This document shows positions 1 to 6,282 of a stretch of DNA of 8,946 nt, in pieces. Positions within the stretch are counted from its first letter, which is position 1, and the number at the start of each line of letters is the position of its first letter. Position numbers and translations under genes: made by a program. Location of the stretch: contig CAYMFU010000172.1 in the NCBI GenBank assembly GCA_964389805.1, positions 1 to 8,946 on the forward strand, in the 5' to 3' direction. This stretch comes from JAGTVG01 sp964389805. Lineage in GTDB: Bacteria; Bacteroidota; Bacteroidia; Cytophagales; Cyclobacteriaceae. A model generated the notes under the pieces. The model was not told the origin of the DNA. It saw only the letters and a program-made list of their open reading frames with translations, and ran no database searches.

Positions 1-142
1 CGAGATAATTGGACTCCTCGACTTACTAGCTATAGAAGAATTGTATTAAGGTGCACGGATTAAATATACTGTTCTATTATTTCCAGGAGGTATTGATTTA
101 AATTCTGAGTATGCCATCAAATTCAATATAATGGATAACTAG
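1..142 (+). other. Ambiguous left edge; possible tail(s) of an upstream gene
   Basis: No complete gene lies here. Frame 1 is open from the window edge to a TAA at 61-63 and ends RRIVLRCTD. Frame 2 has a TAA at 47-49, is then open from 50 to a TAG at 140-142, and ends EYAIKFNIMDN. The frame-2 stretch has an alternating hydrophobic, beta-strand-like pattern (IKYTVLLFPGG) but no usable start. Together the two could be one C-terminus broken by a frameshift near 45-55, or frame 1 alone could be the true end of an upstream gene. Both stretches are short enough to be open by chance, and I recognise no family. Confidence 0.2.
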
Positions 143-167
143 TATCTAACAAAATAACTATTTGTTA

Positions 168-175
168 TATATTTG
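168..175 (+). promoter_or_regulatory. Putative Bacteroidota -7 promoter element (TATATTTG)
   Basis: TATATTTG matches the Bacteroidota housekeeping -7 consensus TAnnTTTG exactly. It sits 26 bp ahead of the ATG at 202, which would give a short leader of roughly 20 nt for the CotH-like gene. There is no good TTTG at the expected -33 distance (about 19-21 bp further upstream), only an AT-rich run. The call rests on the -7 match and position alone. Confidence 0.4.
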
Positions 176-201
176 TCAGGGATAAATATCAAGCATTGAG
201 G

Positions 202-1863
202 ATGAAGAAGGGGATAATAATTTTTATTTTTTTATTTAGTATATTTTTTTTCAGAGTATCATACGGCCAGGTAAATCTGACCTCAAGCAATCTTCCCATC
301 GTTTTAATCGATACACATGGTCAGCAGATCCCTAATGAACCGAAGATCCCGGCAAGCATGCGCATTGTGGACAATGGACCAGGCATCAGGAATGAAATTA
401 CCGGACCTTTCAATGATTACGATGGCAATATTGGCATTGAGATTAGAGGATCTTCCTCCACTATGTTTGATAAGAAATCTTACGGCCTGGAAATATGGGA
501 TGAAAACCTGAACGATACAATAGCATCAATTTTAGGCATGCCGGAAGAAGAAGATTGGGTATTGCATGGACCGTATAGTGATAAAAGCCTGATAAGGAAT
601 GTATTAACTTTTAAATTAGGCACGGACCTTGACCGATACGCTTCAAGGACACGGCATGTGGAATTGGTATTAAATAATGATTATAGAGGGGTGTATGTGT
701 TTATGGAAAAGATCAAACGAGATAAAAATCGTGTAGATATTGCAGATCTCAGCCCTGAGGAGAATACTGGAGATGATCTATCCGGTGGATATATAATTAA
801 ACTCGATAAATTTGATGGAAGTAATACCGGGGGGGGGTGGGCTTCTCCATACCGGCCCCCAGGATATTCAAAGCCTGACCAGCAGATATATTTCCAGTTT
901 GATTACCCAAAATCCAAAAACATTACCCCAAACCAGAAAAAATATATTGAAGATTATGTAACTGCCTTTGAAGATGCCCTTCAGAAAATGCCTTCGAATG
1001 ATCTTGTGAATGGATACAAATCCTTCATCGACTTAGAATCTTTCGTGGATTTTGCAATTATAAACGAACTCAGTAGAAATGTTGATGGCTATCGTTTAAG
1101 TACATTTCTGCATAAGGATAAAGATAGCAAAGACGGAAAGTTGTATATCGGGCCAATTTGGGATTTTAACCTGGCATTTGGTAATGCCGATTATTATAAT
1201 GGATCGGATACTGAAGGATGGGGTTGGAATTTTAATTTTAATCCGGATACTAATGATGACTTCTGGTTGATCCCCTTCTGGTGGCAAAGATTCCAAACTG
1301 ATCCTGAATACTTAGATCTGCTTAAAAACAGGTGGCAGGCATTGAGATCAGGACCTTATGGAACAGAAGCCATACTTTCTTTTATAGATTCTACAGCCAA
1401 TGTGCTTGATGAAGCTCAGATCAGGAATTTCCAAAGATTTCCTGTTCTCAGCCAGTATGTCTGGCCTAATGCTTATGTGGGAGGTTCATATTCGAATGAA
1501 ATTGAATACCTAAAAGACTGGATTGTGGCAAGGCTAAACTGGCTGGATCAGGCTATTGATAATACCGTAACAGGTCTGCCTGAAAACCATTCGAATGCAA
1601 ATTCTATTAAAATTGCACCGAATCCCTTTGCAAATGAATTATCTATCCTCTTACCCGGCAACTTGTCAAATCCAGAGATCATAATTCATAATATTCTTGG
1701 TGAAAAAATGATAGAAATACGTCCAGGTCCATTATCACAATCCGAAAGGATATTCTGGAATGCCGTGGATCGATCAGGAAACAAACTTTTCCCCGGTGTT
1801 TATATTCTTGTTTTAAAGGAAGATGGACGTATCATTACAAGTGAAAAAATTATAAAATATTAG
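202..1863 (+). CDS. Secreted CotH-family (kinase-fold) protein with T9SS type A sorting domain
   Basis: The product is 553 aa from the ATG at 202. A TTG two codons upstream (196) is in frame but less likely; the ATG gives a clean signal peptide (MKKGIIIFIFLF..., probable cleavage near SYG/Q23). Residues about 30-450 read as a CotH domain: EIRGSSS at 80-86, KKSYGLEIWD at 91-100, WVLHGPYSDKSLIRN at 119-133, VELVLNNDYRGVYVFMEKIK at 153-172, GGYIIKLDK at 195-203, and IGPIWDFNLAFGNADY at 316-331. The last is the likely metal-binding Asp motif. Bacillus CotH is an atypical protein kinase of the spore coat; activity of this homologue is inferred. Residues about 467-553 form a T9SS type A C-terminal domain (IAPNPFANELSI, ILGEKM, LFPGVYILVL, SEKIIKY), so the protein should cross the outer membrane and be released or surface-attached. 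A run of nine G (829-837) encodes Gly210-212. The next gene starts 85 bp downstream. Confidence 0.9.
   Translation: MKKGIIIFIFLFSIFFFRVSYGQVNLTSSNLPIVLIDTHGQQIPNEPKIPASMRIVDNGPGIRNEITGPFNDYDGNIGIEIRGSSSTMFDKKSYGLEIWDENLNDTIASILGMPEEEDWVLHGPYSDKSLIRNVLTFKLGTDLDRYASRTRHVELVLNNDYRGVYVFMEKIKRDKNRVDIADLSPEENTGDDLSGGYIIKLDKFDGSNTGGGWASPYRPPGYSKPDQQIYFQFDYPKSKNITPNQKKYIEDYVTAFEDALQKMPSNDLVNGYKSFIDLESFVDFAIINELSRNVDGYRLSTFLHKDKDSKDGKLYIGPIWDFNLAFGNADYYNGSDTEGWGWNFNFNPDTNDDFWLIPFWWQRFQTDPEYLDLLKNRWQALRSGPYGTEAILSFIDSTANVLDEAQIRNFQRFPVLSQYVWPNAYVGGSYSNEIEYLKDWIVARLNWLDQAIDNTVTGLPENHSNANSIKIAPNPFANELSILLPGNLSNPEIIIHNILGEKMIEIRPGPLSQSERIFWNAVDRSGNKLFPGVYILVLKEDGRIITSEKIIKY
829..837 (+). repeat. G9 homopolymer tract inside the CotH-like gene
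   Basis: Nine consecutive G residues encode three glycines (ACC GGG GGG GGG TGG) in a gene that is otherwise AT-rich. A change of one or two G would shift the frame at about residue 210, removing the second half of the kinase-like domain and the T9SS tail. Tracts of this kind are a known substrate for slipped-strand phase variation. Nothing here shows that it varies, and it lies in a non-conserved loop between GGYIIKLDK and the next conserved block. Confidence 0.5.
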
Positions 1864-1877
1864 CTATATTGCTATTA

Positions 1878-1899
1878 ATATTAGTGAATATGCTAATAT
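1878..1899 (+). terminator. Weak AT-rich inverted repeat after the CotH-like gene
   Basis: ATATTAG (1878-1884) and CTAATAT (1893-1899) form a 7-bp stem with an 8-nt loop, 15 bp after the stop codon. It is followed by an AT-rich but not purely T-rich stretch. The stem has a single G-C pair, so it would be a feeble terminator. It could equally be a protein-binding palindrome or chance in AT-rich DNA. Confidence 0.2.
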
Positions 1900-1948
1900 A
1901 TTTAAATTTTCAGACCATTTTTATTAACTCTTCAACATATAATTAATT

Positions 1949-3004
1949 ATGTCAATAGAAGATATATGCACACACTTTAAGTTACCTTATAAACACTTCG
2001 AACTATCTGTATTAGGCGAAGGACTTATCAACGACACGTATTTGATTTCATCTGTTAACTCTTCAAACGAGAATAAATTTGTTTTACAAAAAATAAATAA
2101 GATTGTTTTTACTGAGCCTGAAAAGTTAATGAGCAACCTTATAAAGATCAATCTGCATCTTGCGAAAAAAGGTTCAAATCATCTTCAGCTGATCGAATCA
2201 AAAGATGACCGATTATATTTTGTTGATGAAAATACCGATTATTGGAGAATCACCAAATACCTTGAAAATACCAGGACATTATTCACTGTTGATAAACCTG
2301 AAATAGCCTACGAGGCAGCCAAATCATACGGTAAATTTTTAAATGATATACATGATCTGAGCATTGCTGATATATATGAAACTATACCCGGATTTCATAG
2401 CTATTCAAACCGGATTACACAATTCAACAGATCAATTGAGACTGATAAACTTGATAGACTAAGACATTGTCAGAAGGAAAAGGATCTGATTTTTGATAAA
2501 CAAAAATACATTGATACTTTTTATGAATTAAATCTTCCTATCCGTGTCATACACAGCGACACCAAATTAACTAATATTCTATTCGACGCAGAATCCTACC
2601 GGGGTAGACTTGTTATTGATCTGGATATTTCTATGCCGGGATCTGTTCTATATGATTATGGGGATATGATTAGGTCATTTACCAATACACTTCAAGAGGA
2701 TGATCCGAATTTAGATGAGGTGGATGTAAAATTGGACATATTTGAACAACTGACCAGGGGATTCTTAGAATCAACCAAAAGCTTCATTAGTGATAAGGAA
2801 GCTGAAAATTTGATTCTGGGAGCTAAATTGGTAATTTTAATTCAGGCTATCAGAAATTTAACTGATTATCTGCTTGGCGATGTTTATTACAAGACAAACT
2901 ATGAAGACCATAATCTTCACAGGGCACAAAATCAGTTGAAACTATTGCAGATGTTGGAATACCACGATAAAGCTCTTCAGGAAATGGTGACCAGGTACAG
3001 TTGA
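1949..3004 (+). CDS. APH-fold phosphotransferase, N-acetylhexosamine 1-kinase-like
   Basis: The product is a 351-aa cytoplasmic protein with no signal peptide, close in length to characterised bifidobacterial N-acetylhexosamine 1-kinase (NahK, about 359 aa). Visible motifs are the nucleotide-binding loop GEGLINDTY (23-31), the lysine strand FVLQKIN (44-50) followed by the family-typical VFTEPEKLMSNL (53-64), WRITKYLENTRT (99-110), the catalytic loop IHSDTKLTNILFD (201-213, base Asp204, metal-binding Asn209), and VIDLD (222-226) for Mg-ATP. NahK-type enzymes make the sugar 1-phosphate of GlcNAc or GalNAc using ATP. The sugar used here cannot be read from sequence, and related proteins are often annotated only as phosphotransferase or, historically, as mucin-desulfating enzymes. 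The gene lies 85 bp after the CotH-like gene and 68 bp before the UROD-family gene. No clear ribosome binding site or promoter is seen ahead of its ATG. Confidence 0.8.
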   Translation: MSIEDICTHFKLPYKHFELSVLGEGLINDTYLISSVNSSNENKFVLQKINKIVFTEPEKLMSNLIKINLHLAKKGSNHLQLIESKDDRLYFVDENTDYWRITKYLENTRTLFTVDKPEIAYEAAKSYGKFLNDIHDLSIADIYETIPGFHSYSNRITQFNRSIETDKLDRLRHCQKEKDLIFDKQKYIDTFYELNLPIRVIHSDTKLTNILFDAESYRGRLVIDLDISMPGSVLYDYGDMIRSFTNTLQEDDPNLDEVDVKLDIFEQLTRGFLESTKSFISDKEAENLILGAKLVILIQAIRNLTDYLLGDVYYKTNYEDHNLHRAQNQLKLLQMLEYHDKALQEMVTRYS

Positions 3005-3006
3005 TT

Positions 3007-3036
3007 TATCCACATAATTGAACTATCCATATAATT
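3007..3036 (+). repeat. 13-bp imperfect direct repeat upstream of the UROD-led operon
   Basis: TATCCACATAATT (3007-3019) recurs as TATCCATATAATT (3024-3036), identical at 12 of 13 positions and spaced 17 bp start to start. It begins 2 bp after the kinase stop codon and ends 36 bp before the next ATG. Tandem half-sites of this length in an intergenic region can be an operator, but no known regulator motif is recognised. The region is AT-rich, which raises the odds of chance similarity. Confidence 0.35.
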
Positions 3037-3044
3037 ACTTATAT

Positions 3045-3052
3045 TTAGTTTG
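3045..3052 (+). promoter_or_regulatory. Possible -7 element (TTAGTTTG) ahead of the UROD-family gene
   Basis: TTAGTTTG differs from the Bacteroidota -7 consensus TAnnTTTG at one position. It lies 20 bp before the ATG at 3073 and just after the 13-bp direct repeat. An ATTG at 3017-3020 is a poor -33 candidate because the spacing is a few bases too long. If real, this element would let the UROD-SDR-lactonase run be transcribed separately from the kinase. Confidence 0.22.
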
Positions 3053-3072
3053 TTGATCATATCGGATAATAG

Positions 3073-4233
3073 ATGAATGTAAAAGACAGATTTTTATGTG
3101 CATTGAGAGGAGACAAACCTGATCGGTTGCCTGTTACTACGCATCACATAATGCCTTATTTCCTGAAAAAGTATTACAACAACAAAACCTATCAGGAATT
3201 TTTTCTGGACATGGACATCGATCCTATTGAGTGGATCATTGATTATAGCCCGGATAAATCAAATGGGGAGTTTTATGACCCTATACATACGGAAATTGGA
3301 TTTCTGGATGCGAGAAGGGTCTGTAATGACAGCTGGCGGTTTGACGAAGAAATAATCAAATCTGATGAAAGCGGAATTACAAAAAGATTTAAGATCATCA
3401 CGCCGGATAAAACTTTGTCAATGGTATTAAAGGTTGATATCCAATCAACCTGGGTATTGGAACATTTGATCAAGGATAAAAAGGACATTGACATCATATC
3501 AAAACATATGGTGAAACCAAAATGTAATGTTAAAACTATTAACCGGAAGGCTAAGGAAGTCAATAGTTCAGCATTACTGCGTGGACATATTATCTGTTTT
3601 GATGGATTTGGGCAACCCGGTTGTTGGCAGGATGCATCCTGTTTATATGGGATACAAGATCTGATAATGGCAACTTTTGAGGATCCGGTATGGGTTCATG
3701 AATTTTTACAGATATTACAGTCTCGAAAACTTACTTATATTGAATCACTTAAAGGAGCGAAATATGATCTACTTGAACTCGGAGGCGGAGATGCATCAAC
3801 TACCGTTATCTCACCAGATATCTTTGATGAATTTGTTGCTCCTTATGACGGTAAACTTATTGAGTATGCACATAAATCAGGTCAAAGGATATCCTATCAT
3901 ACATGTGGAGGTATGATGCCTATTCTGGAACATATTGCTGCCATGCAACCCGATGCAATGGAGACTTTCACACCGACTGCAATGGGTGGCGATGTTAATC
4001 TATTAGAAGCAAAGAAAAGAATAGGAAATAAAGTATGTATGATCGGAGGTTTTGACCAATTTAATTATTTTAATGGATGCAAACCCGAACTTACACGGAA
4101 GGAGGTTCGCCGATGTTTTGAAGAAGCCGGACAAGATGGAGGATACATTTTATCTCCCTCAGATCACTTTTTTGATGCTGATCTGCATCTTATTCAAGCC
4201 TTCGCAGATGAAGCTAAACTTTGTGCATATTAG
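3073..4233 (+). CDS. Uroporphyrinogen decarboxylase (URO-D) superfamily protein, methyltransferase-like
   Basis: The 386-aa protein opens with the family-typical MNVKDRFLCALRGDKPDRLP, where the gene usually starts. It continues with GHIICFDGFGQPG (171-183), YDLLELGGGDASTTVISPDI (231-250), FVAPYDGKLIEYAHKSG (254-270), YHTCGG (275-280), and VCMIGGFDQ (321-329). True HemE decarboxylases have an N-terminal RQAGRYMPEY-type motif; it is absent here, so this is not the heme biosynthesis enzyme. His276-x-Cys278 with distal Cys322 matches the HxC(n)C zinc site of the MtaA/CmuA branch, which moves methyl groups between corrinoid proteins and thiol acceptors. A methyltransferase or related role is therefore suggested, but no corrinoid-binding protein lies in the window and the substrate is unknown. 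The gene heads a probable operon: the SDR gene starts 11 bp after its stop. Confidence 0.8.
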   Translation: MNVKDRFLCALRGDKPDRLPVTTHHIMPYFLKKYYNNKTYQEFFLDMDIDPIEWIIDYSPDKSNGEFYDPIHTEIGFLDARRVCNDSWRFDEEIIKSDESGITKRFKIITPDKTLSMVLKVDIQSTWVLEHLIKDKKDIDIISKHMVKPKCNVKTINRKAKEVNSSALLRGHIICFDGFGQPGCWQDASCLYGIQDLIMATFEDPVWVHEFLQILQSRKLTYIESLKGAKYDLLELGGGDASTTVISPDIFDEFVAPYDGKLIEYAHKSGQRISYHTCGGMMPILEHIAAMQPDAMETFTPTAMGGDVNLLEAKKRIGNKVCMIGGFDQFNYFNGCKPELTRKEVRRCFEEAGQDGGYILSPSDHFFDADLHLIQAFADEAKLCAY

Positions 4234-4244
4234 CTTTTTGAAAA

Positions 4245-5087
4245 ATGAATACCTCTAATATATATACACTAATAACCGGAGCTAGTCATGGGATTGGGAA
4301 GGCATTCTGCTATGAACTTGCCAGAAGAGGACACAATCTGTTTATTATAGCCTTACCAGACAAATTACTTAAGACTGTTGAAACTGAATTAATGGAAACT
4401 TATAGTGTCAGGATCATATCAATGGGAATAGACCTCATTCAGGAAAATGCAGCCCGGTCAATTTATAATTTGGCAATTAAAAACAATATTAAGATCAACC
4501 TGCTTGTCAACAATGCAGGCATAGGAAGCGGAGGTTTATTCGTAAATTCAAAAACTGAGCTGAATTCACATATTATACGATTAAACAACCAGGCTATGGT
4601 TGAGTTAACACATATATTTTTACCTTCATTGATTGAACAAGCTCCTTCATATATCCTAAATATGAGTAGCATGGAAGCTACACTTCCTTTACCTTACAAA
4701 TCAGTTTATACTGCCACCAAAAATTTCATTTATAGTTTCTCTCTCGCCCTTAGTGAAGAATTAAAGTCTTATAAAGTTAAAGTTGCGGTTGTATGCCCTG
4801 GAGCAGTACTGACTAATGAAGATGGATTAAAGCGCATCCAATCAATGGGTTGGAGGGCCAGGATGCTTCTTAAAATGCCTAATGAAGTGGCGACAATAGC
4901 AATTAAACAGATGTATAGAGGTAAACGTGTAATAATTCCCGGAGTCGTTCCTTTTTTAATAGTACGGATTATGTATATCTTACCACTATCGATTAAAATG
5001 AAAATACTTGAGAAGATCTTTAGAAATTATAAAGATCATAAACATGTTCAGATTAGTGATCCGATATCTGTTGCGGTCAAGAAATAA
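4245..5087 (+). CDS. Short-chain dehydrogenase/reductase (SDR), classical DltE-like type
   Basis: The 280-aa protein has the classical SDR layout: dinucleotide-binding TGASHGIG (11-18), NNAG (89-92), active-site serine in MSSMEA (Ser142 likely), and YTATK (Tyr155, Lys159). VVCPGAVLT (182-190) follows the active site as expected. It catalyses an NAD(P)H-linked carbonyl/hydroxyl conversion; ALPDK after the second strand does not clearly decide the cofactor. The overall form resembles the COG0300/DltE group. Residues about 229-259 are hydrophobic then basic (IPGVVPFLIVRIMYILPLSI), which could mediate membrane association or a hydrophobic substrate pocket. The ATG follows the UROD-family stop by 11 bp and the lactonase start follows by 25 bp, indicating co-transcription. 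The substrate is unknown. Confidence 0.87.
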   Translation: MNTSNIYTLITGASHGIGKAFCYELARRGHNLFIIALPDKLLKTVETELMETYSVRIISMGIDLIQENAARSIYNLAIKNNIKINLLVNNAGIGSGGLFVNSKTELNSHIIRLNNQAMVELTHIFLPSLIEQAPSYILNMSSMEATLPLPYKSVYTATKNFIYSFSLALSEELKSYKVKVAVVCPGAVLTNEDGLKRIQSMGWRARMLLKMPNEVATIAIKQMYRGKRVIIPGVVPFLIVRIMYILPLSIKMKILEKIFRNYKDHKHVQISDPISVAVKK

Positions 5088-5112
5088 TTTTCCTATAACT
5101 AAATATACTACT

Positions 5113-6264
5113 ATGAAGTACATAATAATATTGACAGTAATTCTAACAACAGGATTTACAAAGATGAAGACAGTTTCTACAAACAAAGAATATATATATG
5201 TAGGCACATACAATGAAGAAAATAAGCCGGGAATTTTCGTTTTCGAATTTAACAGGAAAGAAGGCAGCATGTCGCTTGTCCAGGAAGTCGGAGGTATGGG
5301 AAGCCCCTCTTATCTTGAAATCAATCCTTCCGGGGATTATCTTTATTCCGTTAATAGAAGTTCGGTTGTATCTGATAAAAAGTGGGGATCAGTCAGTAGT
5401 TATAAGATAGATCATGAAAAGGGTACACTATCCCATATAAATGACCAACCTACTCAAGGTTCCGAATCCTGCCATGTTAGTCTTGATTCTAAGGGGAGGT
5501 TGGTTTTCGTGTCTAATTACTCAACAGGTAATTTATCGGTATTTCCTGTATTAAAAGATGGTTCGCTGGGGCAATTTTCAGATACAGAGCAGCACACTGG
5601 GCATAGCATTAATGAAAGCCGACAAAAGAAACCGCATGTACACCAGAGTATTGTATCGCCCAATGACAGATTTCTATATGTAAGCGATCTTGGGATTGAT
5701 AAAGTCAAAGTTTATTCCATTGATTTCGGCCAAAACACCTTGACAGAACTTCCAGATTCAGATGGCTTGGTCGAAAAAGGTTCCGGACCCAGGCATTTCA
5801 CAGTACATAAAAATCAAAAATTCGCCTATGTTATAAACGAGATGGCATCAACGGTAACTGCTTTTAAAATCGATCCAGGGAACGGTCAATTAACTCCTTT
5901 CCAAACCATTTCTTCTATCCCAAAGGACTTTAACGACGTAAACTATTGTGCGGACATACACATCGATCCTTCAGGGCAGTATTTATATGGTTCAAACCGG
6001 GGGCATAATAGCTTGGTCATATTTAAAATTGATCAGGATTCAGGGGTGTTGAGCAATGTAGGATTTCAATCTACGTATGGCGAATGGCCCAGGAATTTTT
6101 TAATTGATCCAAAAGGGCAATTTATTTTTGTGGCAAATCAGAATTCGGATAACATTGTATTATTCAGAAGGAATTCTGAATCAGGGAAACTTTCAAAGAT
6201 TGAAGATGAAGTAATCGTCCCTAAGCCTGTTTGTTTGAAGATTCTTGAAACTGATGGGAATTAG
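5113..6264 (+). CDS. Lactonase-family seven-bladed beta-propeller (6-phosphogluconolactonase/Pgl-like)
   Basis: From the ATG at 5113 the protein is 383 aa. The frame is open upstream to an ATG at 5008, but that would overlap the SDR gene by 80 bp and put a basic segment ahead of a good hydrophobic leader, so 5113 is preferred. Family features: YVGTYN (29-34), the repeating blade pattern SYLEINPSGDYLYSVNR (66-82), CHVSLDSKGRLVFVSNYSTG (120-139), PHVHQ (174-178), GSGPRH (223-228), and DIHIDPSGQYLYGSNRGHNS (281-300), ending with WPRNFLIDPKGQFIFVANQN (325-344). Pgl of E. coli hydrolyses 6-phosphogluconolactone, and relatives act on other sugar lactones. The N-terminus MKYIIILTVILTTGF looks like an export signal or anchor, which would place this one in the periplasm. 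An alternative cytoplasmic start is Met18 (5164). It is the last gene of the + strand run, with 18 bp between its stop and the convergent gene's stop. Confidence 0.85.
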   Translation: MKYIIILTVILTTGFTKMKTVSTNKEYIYVGTYNEENKPGIFVFEFNRKEGSMSLVQEVGGMGSPSYLEINPSGDYLYSVNRSSVVSDKKWGSVSSYKIDHEKGTLSHINDQPTQGSESCHVSLDSKGRLVFVSNYSTGNLSVFPVLKDGSLGQFSDTEQHTGHSINESRQKKPHVHQSIVSPNDRFLYVSDLGIDKVKVYSIDFGQNTLTELPDSDGLVEKGSGPRHFTVHKNQKFAYVINEMASTVTAFKIDPGNGQLTPFQTISSIPKDFNDVNYCADIHIDPSGQYLYGSNRGHNSLVIFKIDQDSGVLSNVGFQSTYGEWPRNFLIDPKGQFIFVANQNSDNIVLFRRNSESGKLSKIEDEVIVPKPVCLKILETDGN

Positions 6265-6282
6265 ATAGGGAGAATTTTGAAA

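Noticed and set aside
84..90. AGGAGG-like Shine-Dalgarno sequence at the left edge
   Set aside because: No start codon with an open frame of useful length follows at suitable distance; the nearest candidates stop within a few codons.
196..201. TTG start two codons before the CotH-like ATG
   Set aside because: The ATG at 202 gives the same signal peptide with a standard start; nothing favours the TTG.
3273..3563. 96-codon open frame antisense to the UROD-family gene
   Set aside because: It lies wholly within a well-supported gene, shows no recognisable domain, and looks like a shadow frame.
3073..4233. HemE (heme biosynthesis uroporphyrinogen decarboxylase)
   Set aside because: The N-terminal RQAGRYMPEY-type signature and its substrate-binding arginines are absent; the HxC(n)C motif points to the methyltransferase-like branch.
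5008..5112. Upstream extension of the lactonase reading frame to an ATG at 5008
   Set aside because: It would overlap the SDR coding end by 80 bp and place a basic stretch before a good hydrophobic leader; the ATG at 5113 gives normal operon spacing and a typical N-terminus.
6265..6282. Bidirectional terminator between the convergent lactonase and DUF4249 genes
   Set aside because: The 18-bp gap has no GC-rich stem or T tract; AGAAT/ATTCT nearby is only 5 bp and extends into coding sequence.
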